The notes under the pieces: generated by a model
The model's input: only the letters and a program-made list of their open reading frames with translations
Database searches by the model: none
Told to the model about the DNA's origin: nothing
In this document: positions 33,907 to 45,111 of the stretch, one piece after another
Layout of the letters: each line of letters opens with the position of its first letter
Numbering within the stretch: the stretch's first letter is position 1
Assembly (NCBI GenBank): GCA_023014485.1
Contig: JAJOZX010007469.1
Coordinates: 124,001-188,000 of the forward strand
Direction of reading: 5' to 3'
Length of the DNA stretch: 64,000 nt
Origin: Bathynomus jamesi
Taxonomy: Eukaryota; Arthropoda; Malacostraca; Isopoda; Cirolanidae
Made by a program: the position numbers and the translations under genes

Positions 33907-35963
33907 TATATATATATATGTATAAATATTTCAGTTTTATTTAGTAAAATTACAGCAACTAAAGATGTTTAATAACTTTCACGGGGTAACTAACAACTTT
34001 TTTGTGTTGTAAACCCAATAATGTTTCAGTGTTGGTGTCAAGATTTAGGTGGACAAACACAAAATGAAGGCTGGTGAAGAGAGAAAATTGAAAAATAGAA
34101 AGAAAGAAGAGGAGGTAAAGGACACTATGAATCTCTGTCCTGAAGGAGAGCGACTCGCAGAAGAAATAAGTCTTCTCATGTCTTGCGGGCGATGCTGACG
34201 TTATTTCGCTGCACTACCTTTGCCATGTTTGGCAAGAGGATTTGTTAGTTACATATTTTGGGTTGCAAACTTTTCAGTTTGAATCTTGAAATTGCACGCA
34301 ACTGAAGCGGAGGAGTTCCTCTCCTTCGCGAAAGAGATTCGCAGATTATTTGTAGCCTTTACCTCCTCTTATTTCCTGTTCATTACTCTTCATTTTTCTT
34401 TTATCCACCTCAGTCTTGACACCAACACTAAAACTTTATTGGTTTAAGACACAAAAAAGTTGTTAGTTACCCCGTGAAAATTATTAAACTTTTTTAGTTA
34501 TTGTAATTTTACGAAATTCAACTGAAATTATTAACTAAGTTTTTGTAATTGAAAAATATTAAATACAAAATTAATTTCTAAATTTTAAGTTTTTCCACTT
34601 TGTAAATTTTATATTTCTAGCAGTTAGAATATCCCTCTCATTTGGATCTGTTCTTCACTGAATTATTTTTGAGGGGAATAAAGCCCTGATAAATAAATAC
34701 GTACGTTAATGATAAACACACGAGATGGTGCTTCAACTCCGACAAAATGATATACTTTTTACAAGTAATTAAAAGAAATTATAAGTCTTTGCATGGGAAA
34801 ATATATTTGATTTAATTGGTACAGAAAAAGATTTTAAAGAATTATCGTTAATATACATTTTGAATTAACGTGTATGATAATACTAAGAATACATTAAATG
34901 GCTGACTTCATTCAATAATTATTTGATAAGTATTGTATAATCCATTTAGTGTGACCTATCTTAATTCCATTTTAAAGTAGAAAAAAAAATGTTGATACGA
35001 TAAAATTAAATGTTTTGAGAGTTACAGTAGTTCCAACCTTTATTTGAAATTATATTTTTACAATATTATCTTTATCTTTATCTTTTATCTTTTATAATTT
35101 TATAATTTATATTGATTATTAAATAAGTTCTCATTTGAGGCGGAAATGAAAAATGGATTTCCAACTCAATGTTTGTGAGGTGGAATATCACCTCGTCACT
35201 GAATATGATCTAAAGGATTCGAGGGCGTTGCTGCAAGAACCAGTGACAGTACTCCACCCGTAGGTTTGTATCATCGGAACGTAACCTCCGAACCAGCTAG
35301 ACGTTGCAGGGGTGGAAATGACATTTCTTTAGAATTCGCTGGATAGAACGCCTGCTGACACGAAATCTCTGACTGACAGAGATTCGCGGCTCTCTTTTTT
35401 TCCACTTGTGACTTTTCTCTTCGGTTTTACCCACTCTTCACTTTGCCTTTTTCCACCACAATCTCCACCTGAACACTATAACTTTATCGTTTTTACAGCC
35501 ATAAAAGATTTTAGTGACCCCGTAAAAGTTATTAAAAATCTTTATTTGTTGGAAATTTATAAGATTAAGTGAAATTATTAATTTATCTTTAAAAATTGGG
35601 AAATAATAAATGACAATTTAATTTTTTAAATTTTACGTTTTTCTACTCCGTAAATTTAAATTTTTGTTTTACGAAAATATCATAAAAGTTATTACTCATA
35701 ACGTTGTGATATTTTGGGAGGGGAAAATAAACCCCTTAAAAAGAAAACATTGAAATAAATAATCAGTAGATGTGAATAATTAAGTGGGGATGGAGGAACA
35801 GTGGTTTCTTTTGTAATCCATAAATATGTAAATACAAAGCGAGTTCCCTTCTATTTATTTACATTTCTAGTGTGACTTACATCACCATATACAGAGTGTC
35901 CCAAAACGTCTGCCCAATAATGCACAACATGAAATTAAGCTCTGGGGCAGGACTTCTGAGACA

Positions 35964-35965
<2 letters not shown>
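33907..35965. repeat. Inverted macrosatellite segment
   Basis: 33930-34170 is core plus partial A-type end in plus orientation. At about 34180 it meets a reverse copy (34190-34680), followed by reverse type B-like sequence to the mariner-like end near 35885-35965. The stretch 34620-35900 is the reverse counterpart of 49000-49988 plus 54669-55100 and shows that region without the RTE insertion (empty site near 34846-34860). No coding is recognised. Confidence 0.7.
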
Positions 35966-36019
<54 letters not shown>

Positions 36020-36026
36020 ATATGTA

Positions 36027-36060
<34 letters not shown>

Positions 36061-36062
36061 CC
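35966..36062. repeat. (TA)n(TG)n(TA)n microsatellite
   Basis: Compound dinucleotide tract between a type B start and a C-type end, both in reverse orientation. Confidence 0.9.
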
Positions 36063-36893
36063 TTTTGTGATGAAGGACTCTATTAATTAAAATATTAAAA
36101 TGGTTTGGGTTGAAGATTTTGTGAATAAAAACAATTTTTTTGCAACAAGGTTTGGAACGAATAATGGATTTATAGGTCAGTAAACGGATTGGTTTCGTTA
36201 CCGACCGAATATATGAGATAATTGTTTATTCTTTAGAATTATTGTTTAGTCTTTAGAATTGTTTCACATATTCAAATGTTAATAATTAATTATTTATTAT
36301 AGTTAAATTTTTAAATTATTTTATGAATTAAAAGACTAAAAATATATCAAACTATTAAATTTTGTTTTACTTTTTATTTGGATGCCCAAAATATTTATAT
36401 TTCGAGGTGGTATGGCCTGGCCAACAACAGTCCAAAACCAATTTGGAATTGGAGATTGGTGGTAGTGATGAGCCTGCTGCGTGTAATTTATTTGTCACGA
36501 CCTAATCCTCTATTGAAAGAGAGGACTCAATTTCTTGTTTGGTGGCATTACCGACTGTCACGATGCCTTCACATGGACGAAGGATGTCACACGGAATAAC
36601 CAGACACACACACGGCTTATACGCATTTCCACGTGGTGATTGTCATGTATTTGTCACATATTGTTTTCAATCCATATTTTCAAATTTACGAATCTATTTC
36701 CGATGATTAATATCTTTAATGTACAAAAGTTTCGTTTCTTTCTGAATGAGTTTGTATCCATTTTAAATTTGCTATTTGGTTTTTCGTTCTCCTTTCCCGA
36801 CCTTCCTAATTTCTGCCATTTGGCTTCACAGGATAGGTGACAGCTTTCTCTCACGTTTTGCTGGTGATGCTGGCATTACTTCGTTGGATTCTT
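36063..36893 (-). repeat. Macrosatellite C-type 3' module, reverse
   Basis: Reverse copy of 28560-29400. It is cut near 36893, within the block ATTACTTCGTTGGATTC, by the next element. The frame at 36378-36599 is the forward counterpart of the minus-strand frames at 29037-28801 and 48089-47904. Confidence 0.75.
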
Positions 36894-38290
36894 TTGTCCA
36901 GTGACGTGTACAGACTTTCAGAAGGGCAGGGGCTCAGTTGAAAAAAGGGCACTCCCCTAACATTTTTAAAAATGAAATCCTCAATGCCATATAGGCTGTA
37001 TATATGTATACACACCAAAGAAAAATTTTAAAATTGTATGTGGTAAATATTCTTAAATTCCATTAAATTCAATGCATTATTTTTGTATATAAAGCTGATT
37101 AAAGAAAATAAATGAAAATTTGTTGTAAAAAGGCGTTTTATTGCAAGATTTTCAAAAGATATGAAGATATTGAAATATTGGAGTGTATTTACAATTATTA
37201 TTCAATTTTACTTATATTGACTTTTAGCTTGCTCATCATATAAATTACAGTATTCTGCTGTATATACATTTAAATATGGAATAATATGAAACTATAAATT
37301 AAAGATTTATAGAAATATACTGTGGGCTATTTAATATGATGGCCACAGCTCTTAAGTAGCAATAGAAAAATATTGATTCTTATCAGAAAAATACAAATGC
37401 AATTTCTAAATAGTTACTTTACTTATAACTTTTATAAGTATCAATCAGCAGGATAAAGGGCAGAAGGATCTACCGTAATTGTCGTCCTTGCGGAAAAATT
37501 GCATCGTTTTATAATAAATAATCTAGGTATTTTTATTCACTTTTAATGAAAATTGTATTGTTTTAAAATCAATTTCATATTAAAAATGAAAAGGTTATGA
37601 TATGTTGTTTAATAAATAATTTATTAATTTAATGAAATTCATGCCAGTACTAAAACCCAAAATCCATCGTTTGACACACTGGTGTACTGATGGGCCTAGC
37701 CATGATATGTTGTTTAATAAATAATTTATTAATTTAATGAAATTCATGCCAGTACTAAAACCCAAAATCCATCGTTTGACACACTGGTGTACTGATGGGC
37801 CTAGCCTAGTAGGCCTAAGACTAAGTAGGGGACGTGGACGTTTTTACCAACTTTACGAGTAATGTCATACAATATTTTTGGAGTAATGTCACACTGCTTT
37901 GGATTCCAACTTACCATAATTATCAGTGAGAAATCACTAGTTAGCTTAGGTTAACGTAAAATAAACAAACAGTAAACAATACACCCACATACCCGAGAGA
38001 CGCAATCAACAGTGAACAGCTGCAGTCAGTGTTACCACTAGGGACGCCCTCCCTGATTGACAAAATAATAGTAACGGTATGTTAAGTTTATTATTCTAAT
38101 AAAAAAATCATAGATCAAAGTAATTCCAGTTTTGAAAATCTGTTGAAGTAGCAGTAACTAAATAAAATATAACTAATTAATTCAAATTTATGTCGAATCA
38201 ATATATTTATGAATTTTGACTAAAAGGGCACTTTTGATATGAAGAAGAAAAAGGGCAGGGGCTCAAGCACCCCAAGCACCCCCCCTGTGC
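36894..38290. mobile_element. Possible non-autonomous hAT-like element, about 1.4 kb
   Basis: The left end CAGTGACGTGTACAGAC and GGGCAGGGGCTCAG correspond to the reverse of the right end GAGCACCC...GTGCACGTGCCTG and GGGCAGGGGCTCAAGC. Both ends also carry a GGGCACT/AGGGCAC word. No 8-bp duplication was found, so the borders are uncertain. The inside is AT-rich with no protein recognised, and contains a perfect 105-bp tandem duplication. Confidence 0.5.
37597..37806. repeat. Perfect 105-bp tandem duplication
   Basis: 37597-37701 and 37702-37806 read identically, starting ATGATATGTTGTTTAATAAA and ending GGGCCTAGCC. With no differences the duplication is recent or an assembly artefact. Confidence 0.9.
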
Positions 38291-38416
38291 ACGTGCCTGA
38301 AATGGCGTGTGCAAGGACAGAAAGTATCCCCTAACCCAAGATGCTGTCTCCCTATATCCCACAACATTTGTGTTGAGCTGTGGGATCTATCACCACGAAG
38401 CCTTAATTTTACTACC

Positions 38417-39316
38417 TTAAACTATACTCAATCTATCAACATATTTGTCTAATCGATTTTTAAACATGTTTATAGACGTGCTACTAATTACTTCTACCGG
38501 CAAACTATTCCACCTATTTACTATTCTATGCGTAAAAAAGTTTTTGGCAACTGCTGTCTCGAACCTTCTACTTGTCAACTTACACCCGTTATTTCTAGTC
38601 CTTTTATATTGAGATATTTCGAAAAAGCTATCTCTATCTACGTTATCGAACCCATTCATAATTTTGAAAACCTGGATTAGATCACCCCTTAGCCTCCTAG
38701 TCTCGAGTGTTGTCAATTTTAACTCTTTAAGCCTGTCCTCGTACGACTTTGACCTAAGCGACGGAATCATCTTAGTTGCTCGTCTTTGAACTTTTTCGAT
38801 TTTGTCTATATCTTTGCGCATATGCGGATTCCAAAATTGGACCGCGTACTCCAAATGGGGTCTAACTAATGATTTATAAAGTGGAACTATAATATCGCGC
38901 GATTTGTACTCAAAATTTCGAGCTATAAAACCTAACACTTTGTTCGCCTTATTGACCGCTGCTGTACTTTGTTTCGCTACTTTTAAATCACCAGTGACTA
39001 TAACTCCTAAATCTTTTTCCTGCTCTACGCTTGTTAAATCTTTCTCTGACATACTATACGCAAAATTACCGTTACGCGAACCTATATGCAAAATTTTGCA
39101 CTTATCAACGTTAAATCTCATTTGCCATGTGACTGACCAATCAACGATTTTATTCAGATCTTCCTGGATTTTACCTCTATCTTCGTCATTAATCGCCCTA
39201 CCACCCAGCTTCGTGTCATCCGCAAACTTTGAAACTGTACTGACTAGGCCGACATCTAAATCGTTAATAATATAAGAAAAGCAAGAGGCCCAATACAGAA
39301 CCTTGAGGAACGCCAC
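38417..39316 (-). pseudogene. CR1 reverse transcriptase, catalytic and C-terminal part
   Basis: About 290 residues beginning just before INDLDVGLVSTVSKFADDTK; the FADD box is the catalytic pair. WSVTWQMRFNVDKCKILHIG, EKDLGVIVTGDLKVAKQ, VQRRATKMIPSLRSKSYEDR, FFTHRIVNRWNSLPVEVISS and a final NRLDKYVDRLSIV lead to the stop at 38417. The upstream GVPQGSVLG block is present one frame over, so the segment is joined to the next by a one-base shift near 39285. Confidence 0.85.
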
Positions 39317-39319
39317 TCG

Positions 39320-39937
39320 CTACATTAGCCCAACACGACTCCGCTCCATCAACGACCACCTCTGTTTCCTACCTCGCAACCACTCTTCTAGCCAATTTAT
39401 TACTACACCCATGATTCCATGAGCCTTAGTTTTTTCAATGAGTCTTTTGTGCGGAACGGTGTCAAACGCTATTTGAAAAACTAAATACACTACATCAACC
39501 GCCCGATGTCTATCGTAAACGTCAACCACGCTTTGGAAAAATTCTAAAAGATTAGTTAAGCAAGATTTGTTTCGCCTAAATCCGTGGTGCGTATTTCTAA
39601 CTAGTTTATGGAATTCTAAGTGTTCGACTATACGATCCCTAATTATTGATTCCAGTAGCTTACCTACAACAGACGTTAAACTGATTGGCCTGTAATTTCC
39701 CGCCGCACCTTTATCGCCTTTCTTAAAGATAGGGGTTACGTTTGCTAACTTGAAATTATCTGGTACGCACCCCTCAGAAATAGACGCATTAAAAATCCTT
39801 GTTAGCGGCACAACAATGCTATCTTTTAATTCTTTTAGTTGTATGGGATATATGGAATCCGGCCCCGGTGATTTACGCGTTTCCATTTTATCAATATAGC
39901 GCATTACCTCCCCTTCACTAACCACTATATTATCCAA
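39320..39937 (-). pseudogene. CR1 reverse transcriptase, fingers and palm start
   Basis: Blocks KMETRKSPGPDSIYPIQLKE, NVTPIFKKGDKGAAGNYRPI, SLTSVVGKLLESIIRD, HGFRRNKSCLTNLLEF and the palm block DVVYLVFQIAFDTVPHKRL, in which the catalytic Asp position reads VFQIAFD instead of the usual LDFxKAFD, suggesting decay. The linker from the endonuclease (40300-39940) is readable only in pieces, for example NPKRFFQYVNNRNPVKS. Confidence 0.8.
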
Positions 39938-40305
39938 AATATTACCATTATCAAAAGGTATTATGTCTATGACTAGGGATATTCGTTACATCTTCTATAG
40001 TAAAAACTGACGTAAAAAATTCATTTAGCAAGGTAGCCATTTCCTTGTTTTCAGAAACTAGATCTCCGTTTACATTTTACAAAGGCCCCAAGACGCTTTT
40101 TACTGGATTTCTATTATTGACGTATTGAAAGAATCGCTTGGGGTTTTCTTTACCGTCACGAGCTATGGAGATTTCAAATTCGCGCTTGGACTTTTTTATT
40201 ACACTTTTTTCACGCCTTAGAGATATGTAGTTGTTTCGTAACCACAAATTGTCTTTATCGCAATTATGTAGCTTATAAGCCCTATCTCTACTCTTTTAAT
40301 GTCTC

Positions 40306-40779
40306 CTACTCTGAAGTAAACCACAAGGGCTTATTGTTTACTTTCGCACGCTTAATTTTGTACGGTACACATTCCTCATTTATAGTCCTAAATACTGTTT
40401 CGAACGATTCCCACATTAGTTTTGCGTTGGAATTCCCCATTATGTTTTCCCAATTGACGTGTGACAATTTATTTCGAAATTTACTAAAGTCTGCGTGCTG
40501 GAAGTTAGGAATTTTAGTCGAGTTAGCTGGTTTCGAGTGACTTACTGAGAGGACAAACTCTACCATATTGTGATCGCTATTGCTTAACGGTTCTATTGCT
40601 TGAAGATCAGTAATTAGCCTATCATCTGTAGTTATTACTAAATCTAAAATACTGTCCAACCTCGTAGGTTCCCCCTTTTGAATAAGAAAGCTATCCTCGA
40701 GAAAATTAACTAAACGATTACCTTCCGCGTCTCCCTGCATTGTATCGTAATTTACGTTAGCGCAATTAAAGTCACCCAT
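40306..40779 (-). pseudogene. CR1 endonuclease, second half
   Basis: Starts at MGDFNCANVNYD (the GDFN catalytic block). It continues through LDLVITTDDRLITDLQAIE and SNSDHNMVEF (the Ser-Asp-His block) to the linker KRAKVNNKPLWFTS. The fragment at 63690-63872 repeats this last part in plus orientation. Confidence 0.8.
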
Positions 40780-40811
40780 AACTAAAGCCTGCTCACTACC
40801 GATTATTCTCT

Positions 40812-41192
40812 TTAGTTCACGATATAACGCTTCGTCCGTATCAGCTGTTGATTAGGGGGCCTATATATAACCGCAACAACAAGTTTGAAATCGTTCAATT
40901 TAAGTTCTGCTATAGTCGAATCTATCGGTTCTGGAATTGTGTGCTTTACTTCTATAACATTCGCTATATTATCTTTGATATACAACATAACACCGCCTCC
41001 TCGCCTACCTATTCTGTTTTTAACAAAAAGTCTATAACCTTTAATTTGATACTCCCCTACAAAGTCACGAGTTTCAGTGCTAAGCCACGATTCATTTATC
41101 GCAATTATATCATAGTCTTTAGAAGCAATTAAAGAAAAAAATTCGTTTCTTTTATTTCGTAGGCTACGAGCATTTAAGGATAGAACCTTCAA
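40812..41192 (-). pseudogene. CR1 endonuclease, first half
   Basis: MKVLSLNARSLRNKRNEFFS gives the Asn block and IIAINESWLS the Glu block; GYRLFVKNRIGRRGGGVMLY and VVAVIYRPP follow. The frame breaks near 40830, before GDFN. The ATG at 41192 is a plausible ORF2 start, about 50 bases after the ORF1 stop. Confidence 0.8.
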
Positions 41193-41242
41193 ATTGTTTG
41201 TAATTGCGACACCTTCGCGAGCGCAGTGGAAATTTATGGAAT

Positions 41243-41560
41243 TTACGCTGGGACCGTTCGAGTTACGGCAGCCTGAAAAGAAGAGACAGTATTATGAAAT
41301 AGTCTTCCTAAACGCACAGCTCCAACGTCATTAAGATGAAGTCCAACTCCGAGGAACAAGTCCCTCCTGCCGTAAAAACTGTTCCAAAAATTCGCAAAAT
41401 GCACTCCTTCCTGTTGGCAAAGAGACTTTAGGTTATTGTTAATATAGGTCGCCTTGCTGTAGAAATCGTTACGCTGGATAATTTGAGGAAGTATACCTGT
41501 TAAAACAATCTTATTAGTTTTTTCCTTTAATCGCTCTATTACTATGAATATGAAAGATAA
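41243..41560 (-). pseudogene. CR1 ORF1 esterase (SGNH-like) C-terminal remnant
   Basis: About 105 residues with KIVLTGILPQIIQRND, INNNLKSLCQQEGVHFANFW and GVGLHLNDVGAVRLGRLF before the stop at 41243. The order matches the second half of SGNH/GDSL hydrolases, a domain known from ORF1 of CR1 elements. The final block usually reads Asp-Gly-Leu-His-Leu-Asn; here the Asp is replaced by Val. The N-terminal half with the nucleophile Ser is absent because a 5S-SINE abuts at this point. Confidence 0.6.
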
Positions 41561-41569
41561 TAATAATGA

Positions 41570-41765
41570 ATGGGGTTGTTTCACCTCCTTCGCAACATCT
41601 AATGTCATATGAGGGAGGGGACCTACAGCTTTACGTGGGATCCAAACCACGGGTCGCTATATAATCTGGACGCGGAGGACGGTCTCCCATCCAACTACTA
41701 CCCATCCCCAATGTCGTTTAACTTCTCTGATCAACGGGAAGCGCTGTTACGACATTGTCTTTGAG
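41570..41765 (-). mobile_element. 5S rRNA-derived SINE, longer copy
   Basis: On the minus strand, GCTTCCCGTTGATCAGAGAA, GTTAAACGACATTGGGG and TAGTAGTTGGATGGGAGACC correspond in order to the last two-thirds of 5S rRNA. The body CGTGGTTTGGATCCCACG and GCTGTAGGTCCCCTCC and the tail GATGTTGCGAAGGAGG match the copy at 11379-11560. It ends directly against the CR1 ORF1 remnant. Confidence 0.8.
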
Positions 41766-41769
41766 CCCA

Positions 41770-42180
41770 ATAATACGGCACATAAAAATTCGTCCTTGCA
41801 TATGCATCGTTTAGATAGGGAACATAATATCGATATTAATAACGCTCATTTTTTTTAAATATTAGTAATAATGACAAACGCAAAATCACCGAATTTTTAA
41901 TTATAAAAAGTACTGATAATTTATAGAACATGGAACCTTCCGACTTGATTTTATGATTAAATTTGGGCCATCAAAGTCTCCTCTTTTTCCAAATAATTTG
42001 CACTTGTTTGAGTTGTCTGAAGTTTGGTGGTTTTTCGAAATACACCTTTTACTTGTGACTCTTTTAGTTTCCTTTCACCAACTGAAAGATGACGGTAGTT
42101 TCTCCCAAAAAGCTTCGCCTCTTTAGTGTTTCATTACTTTAATTTTGGGGGATTCTAATTATTTTACTTAATTTTTACAA
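41770..42180 (-). repeat. Macrosatellite 5' module A, reverse
   Basis: Reverse copy of the region seen at 46372-46790: GGAACATAATATCGATATTAA, GAACATGGAACCTTCC and CTCTTTTAGTTTCCTTTCAC. It ends at TTACAAGGTTATTGTG before the microsatellite. Confidence 0.75.
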
Positions 42181-42185
42181 GGTTA

Positions 42186-42214
42186 TTGTGTTTTAAGGAC
42201 ACACATACACACAC

Positions 42215-42265
<51 letters not shown>

Positions 42266-42268
42266 GTA
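42186..42268. repeat. (AC)n(TA)n microsatellite between two satellite units
   Basis: AC run with CATA interruptions followed by a short TA run. It separates the 5' end of one reverse unit from the 3' end of the next, as at 46287-46370. Confidence 0.9.
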
Positions 42269-42960
42269 TATTACATCGGTTTTATCCGTTAATGTGTATT
42301 ACTCGTACATTCGTATTAAATTTGCTATTTTGACTTTTGTGCTCCGTTCCCTGCCTTTCTTTATATAAATTCTGGAATTTGGTCTCACAGAAGAGATATG
42401 TTTCTTCTCACCTCCTTCTGGCGATGTTGGCGTTCCTTCGCTTAACTCTTTTTGCACTGTTTGTAGAAGGGTTTTGTTGGTCTCATTTCTGGATTCAGTT
42501 TGAATCCTTAAATTACACGCACCTGAATCGGAGGAGTCCCTCCCTTCCGGACACAGATTCATAGTTTCATGTGTCCTTTACCTCCTCTTCTTTCTTTCTA
42601 TTTTTCAATTTTCTCTCTTCACCAATCTTCATTTTGCGTTTGTCCACCTAAATCTCGACACCGACACTGAAACATTATTAGTGTTACAACACAAAAAAGA
42701 TGTTAGTTTCCCCGTGAAAGTTATTAAACATCTTTAGTTACTTTAGTTTACTAAATTAAACTGAAATTATTAATTAAGTTTTTAGAATGGTAAAATATTA
42801 AATGCAAAATTAATTTTTAAATTTTAAGTTTTTCCGCTTCGTAAGTTTTAGATTTCCAATTGAGAAAAACGAGCCATAGAACGTAAAAATCTTTCAACGG
42901 TATATTTTTTGGGGGTAAATGAAACCCCAACCAAAGAAAACTAATTTTAACATCAATAAA
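42269..42960 (-). repeat. Macrosatellite A-type 3' module and core, reverse
   Basis: Reverse copy of the A-type end and core, with GTTTCCCCGTGAAAGTTATT (core) near 42708. It is cut by the candidate LTR element after CATCAATAAA; the unit resumes at 44953 (GTTAACACACGTGTCAG). Confidence 0.75.
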
Positions 42961-43182
42961 TGCGTAGAGGACCGACAAGAAATAGACTAACAAGTAGACA
43001 AACAAATTCTTTCTTCCATGCCATCATCAAACATTCTTAGAAGACACACGTGGTCAAGGAATCAGAAACAATGAAAACGTCTGTTTCTTCCCAAAAGGCC
43101 CGCGAAAGCTAGTCCTTATCGACTAAAGGACGCGTAGGAGGCGTTTCAAGAAATGCCCGCGAAAGTTCCGCGTTACAGAGGT

Positions 43183-43190
43183 TATATAAG
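43183..43190 (+). promoter_or_regulatory. TATA box of the candidate LTR
   Basis: TATATAAG about 220 bases into the insert, followed by GCGAGATTCCACTGATAC and a CTCACTC-rich stretch. The position would fit an LTR promoter. Sequence-only support. Confidence 0.35.
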
Positions 43191-44748
43191 CGAGATTCCA
43201 CTGATACTCATTCTCACTCACTCTTCACTCATCCTCACTCGCTCACTCGCGCTCACCATTTCTCGTTTGCATTTCTCGTCACGTGTCACGTTTCTCCTTC
43301 GTCAGTACAACTCGTCACATCAACCGCCCTCCGGCTTCCCGCCGGAGGAGCGGCCTGCTGTTCCTTCAAGGCTTTCGATCTATCGTCAAGTAAGATCTTC
43401 TGTCGTCAGCCTGCAGAAGCACTTCTTCGAAGCCCAGCGCCGTTTCGACTTCAGCCGGCTTTAGTCCTCAAGCATCATCTCAACTCTACACAAAGCATGC
43501 ATCACTTGACGTAAGCTATAAATCCTTCCTGCAACAAACAACACTACCGCAGTAGACGTTTCTATTGGCCTCTTCACCACACCCCAACCGGTTACCAATC
43601 ATCCTCGAGAGCACCGGCAAAGTTCAACGCTAAGAGAAAACATCCTCAAGGAGGATACAGTACGTGAACCTTCTACGAAACTACAAGCCCAAATCACTTC
43701 ACCTTAGTTCAGCGTCCGCCCCTTTACGGAAAGCGGCCGTCAACGAGAATCCAATAGGCCCGTGAACACTTCACTGTGAAGACCTCGACTTGCAGAACAA
43801 CGGACGACAACGACTCCTCGAGCCAACAGGAATAGGTTCACCTTCTACACTCCTTCGCCAGAGGTATTCATCGTTTCTGGTAAGACAAGTGCATCTTTTC
43901 TAACTAACTCTCGTGAAGCCTACACCAGCCTACCGCCGGACGATAGGCTATACTCCAAAAGTGTTTTACAAATCGTTCAAACTAACTCTCGTTGAAACAC
44001 TAGGCCTATTTCCTAATTCAAGTGTCATTACAATATTTGATTGTGCATCAGACTAATTCTCTAATATACAAACCCGCACTAGGCTTATTTCCTGTGCCCA
44101 GTTCAAGTGTCATTTCCAATACCGTAATCGTGAGTTGTATCATCCTGCTATTGTGTTCTTTCATGTATTCATCAATATTTTGCATCCACTTATTTATGTG
44201 ATTTATTTAAGCATTTCATTATTGACGGCCGAATCCACTTACCGTGTACTAAACTCACGTGTATTCTTAATATCATTACTAGGCCCATTCAATGTTCCAT
44301 TTATGCGTAACTCTAGCCTGCGTCACCTATTCAGTGTACCATACGTACGTGCTTAATTTCTATTATTATTAGGCTGTAAGCATTTATTCCATGTTCATTT
44401 ATGAATAATCTTTAGCCTACATAATCAGTGGGTTACGTCTATTCAGTGTACCAAAACGTACGTGCTTAATTTCTATTATCACTAGGTTTTATACTTTATG
44501 TTGTGTTCCATTTTGCATGCCATTAGCCTAACATAAATGAATGCATTACTTGACAATTAAGCTTTTAACCATTTCTCTTATTGGCTAAGCTCTATGTCAT
44601 CTTAGCATAATATAAAGGCTGTTAAATAACTGTTATTCGCCATGATTACTGTCAATCATTTGTTATTCACTGTGAACAAATAACTGATTTATTTTCTTAA
44701 TTAAATACAAAACAATAAGGTGCGTTTTATAACCTTAACAATATTTGC

Positions 44749-44763
44749 TGGTGACCTCGAAGC
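44749..44763 (+). other. Candidate primer-binding site
   Basis: TGGTGACCTCGAAGC follows an LTR-like CA end by 8 bases. A leading TGG is expected from pairing with the CCA end of a tRNA, and TGGTGACC is a form seen after LTRs of some insect Gypsy-type elements. Confidence 0.35.
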
Positions 44764-44952
44764 AATTCGTATCACTCAGAAATATTATAGTAGGCCTACT
44801 CCATTAGCCACTTTCAACCGGTGATAATGTATGACATCATAAATCGTTGACCCAGCCTGCCATTAACAATCAGTCATTTCATCATTTAGTCATTAGCACT
44901 AAATTAATCAGCATCACCTCAAACGGCTAACAATAGGCCCACTATATATATT

Positions 44953-45057
44953 ATGTTAACACACGTGTCAGATATGTACAGTTTATATGCATTTCTATGT
45001 GATGATTGTCATATATCGCTCACATATTTTTTCTAATATATCATTTTTTATTTACAA

Positions 45058-45111
<54 letters not shown>

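Larger units (their letters stand above)
38310..41560 (-). mobile_element. CR1-type LINE, 5'-truncated, broken
   Basis: Read on the minus strand: the tail of ORF1 (esterase-like), endonuclease, reverse transcriptase, C-terminal domain, then a short 3' region ending near 38310 with a hairpin-like CCCACAGCTCAACAC/GTTGTGGGA pair. The reverse transcriptase C-terminal blocks (FADDTKLGG, VRPHLEYAVQFWNP, RRLRGDLIQVFKIMNG) are typical of the CR1 group. Coding is split into at least five segments. A plus-strand fragment of the same family begins at 63615. Confidence 0.85.
42961..44952 (+). mobile_element. Candidate partial LTR retrotransposon (one long LTR plus primer site)
   Basis: The insert splits a satellite unit that is continuous in other copies. 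It is less AT-rich than its surroundings and holds no long frame. A 5' part with CCCGCGAAAG twice leads to a TATA box (43183-43190). A segment 42961-44740 has TG...CA ends and is followed after 8 bases by CTGGTGACCTCGAAGC, which looks like a tRNA primer-binding site. About 200 bp of internal sequence remain. No gag or pol was seen. An unknown non-coding repeat is the alternative. Confidence 0.4.
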
